DNA from: Pseudomonadota bacterium
GTDB taxonomy: Bacteria > Pseudomonadota > Gammaproteobacteria > Pseudomonadales > Pseudohongiellaceae
DNA length: 64,000 nt
Assembly (NCBI GenBank): GCA_027621405.1
Contig: JAQCBT010000015.1
Coordinates: forward strand, 32,782 to 96,781
Direction: 5' to 3'
Both the position numbers and the translations under genes were made by a program. A model generated the notes under the pieces. That model had not been told where the DNA came from and did not search any database. It saw only the letters and a program-made list of their open reading frames with translations. Below are positions 63,678 through 64,000 of this stretch, in pieces (the stretch's first letter is position 1; each line of letters starts with the position of its first letter).

Positions 63678-63728
63678 GCCCGGCCGGCAATTCCATACCC
63701 TCGCCTTCCCGCTGGCCGGGCTCTTTTT
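63678..63728 (+). terminator. Rho-independent terminator after the small membrane-peptide ORF
   Basis: AGCCCGGCCGGC (63678-63689) and GCTGGCCGGGCT (63711-63722) form an 11-of-12 base stem; CTTTTTT follows at 63722-63728. Loop is about 21 bases. Confidence 0.85.
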
Positions 63729-63840
63729 TGGTTCATCACGGTTTGCCGTGAATTGCTGTTAGTCGCTGATTTTGTAGCTGATTGTTGTGTCCCTTTAGTC
63801 AGAAACTCGCCGGAGAGTGTGGTCGCGTCAAGCAGGAGAA

Positions 63841-63914
63841 GAGAAAATAGGGACAGAGAAAATAGGGACAGATTTATTTTTTGGAAAAAAATAAATCTGT
63901 CCCTATTTTCTCTG
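63841..63914. repeat. MITE-like palindromic element, copy B
   Basis: The palindrome CAGAGAAAATAGGGACAG with T-run (63854-63882), GG centre, and A-run then AATCTGTCCCTATTTTCTCTG (63885-63914) is nearly perfect. Its first part is tandemly duplicated (GAGAAAATAGGGAC at 63841-63854). The same element is at 42751-42809. Confidence 0.88.
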
Positions 63915-63959
63915 CGTTGTTTATTGGCTTGGATTCCCTTTGACCGGCTGTACGGCTCT

Positions 63960-64000
63960 TCAGTCGTAGTTGAAGTCTTCGATGTTTTGGCTTTCACTGA
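63960..64000 (-). CDS. Possible C-terminal end of a gene outside the window
   Basis: One minus-strand frame is open from the window edge to a TGA (63960-63962) and ends SESQNIEDFNYD. Twelve codons are too few to name it; another frame is open longer, so this is weak. Confidence 0.22.
   Translation of the reverse strand, partial: SESQNIEDFNYD

Noticed and set aside
63611..63997. 128-codon minus-strand frame at the window end
   Set aside because: It passes through the palindromic repeat and the terminator stem; its leucine/serine-rich middle is just the repeat translated.

Overview
The window looks like chromosome of a Gammaproteobacterium, probably a marine or aquatic heterotroph. It carries smpB, a one-piece tmRNA gene, ratA/rnfH, tamA/tamB, outer-membrane phospholipase A, phoB and large TonB-dependent receptors, a set typical of that class. 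Base composition is moderately GC-rich, except for a visibly AT-richer gene at 14.7-16.9 kb. No species can be named from sequence alone. There is no phage, CRISPR array, complete insertion sequence or rRNA operon.

Layout. 0-10.3 kb: an ArsA/GET3-like ATPase with a small cory-CC-star partner, rnfH-ratA, an NSS transporter, smpB, an AI-2E family permease, a crotonase, a slipin/NfeD pair and an SGNH hydrolase. 10.5-10.9 kb: tmRNA with a clear terminator. 11-18 kb: an alpha/beta hydrolase, then a 5 kb segment bounded by an 81 bp exact direct repeat; it holds a secreted beta-helix/DUF4214 protein and a FG-GAP-like protein, and one repeat copy is the broken tail of an AraC gene whose intact version ends in the other copy. 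18-23 kb: a META lipoprotein, an exported protein, a c-type cytochrome fused to a copper monooxygenase-like domain, and a CopC-like protein. 23-28 kb: a Lon-like protease, a Tat-exported TIM-barrel protein and an APC permease. 28.1-28.6 kb: a deletion scar in which the 3' ends of two divergent genes (DAACS symporter and MscS channel) abut.

28.6-42.7 kb: tamB-tamA-pldA (outer-membrane assembly and lipid homeostasis), DUF6644/DUF6152-type genes, a methyltransferase/DNA glycosylase/FkbM group, a cobalt-type nitrile hydratase operon and a START-domain protein. 42.9-46 kb: a TonB receptor with an in-frame TAG exactly after its signal peptide. 46.8-53.1 kb: a phosphate-starvation cluster. phoB, a second TonB receptor, a beta-helix surface protein and a 2OG-Fe(II) oxygenase are each preceded by an 11-bp-periodic Pho box with a -10 element 10-11 bp downstream; phoR is not next to phoB.

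53.2-58.5 kb: an ECF sigma factor and ChrR-type anti-sigma factor, divergent from an NTF2-fold protein, a FAD oxidoreductase, a DUF1365 protein and cyclopropane-fatty-acid synthase. The two units share a divergent pair of matching TGATCC-N16-CGT promoters, so this looks like a singlet-oxygen/membrane-lipid stress regulon. 59-64 kb: a bactofilin, a glycosyltransferase and PAP2 phosphatase pair, a Tat-exported DapA-like protein, an unknown protein, a previously unlisted 30-codon membrane-peptide ORF with its own terminator, and the second copy of a palindromic MITE-like repeat also present at 42.75 kb.
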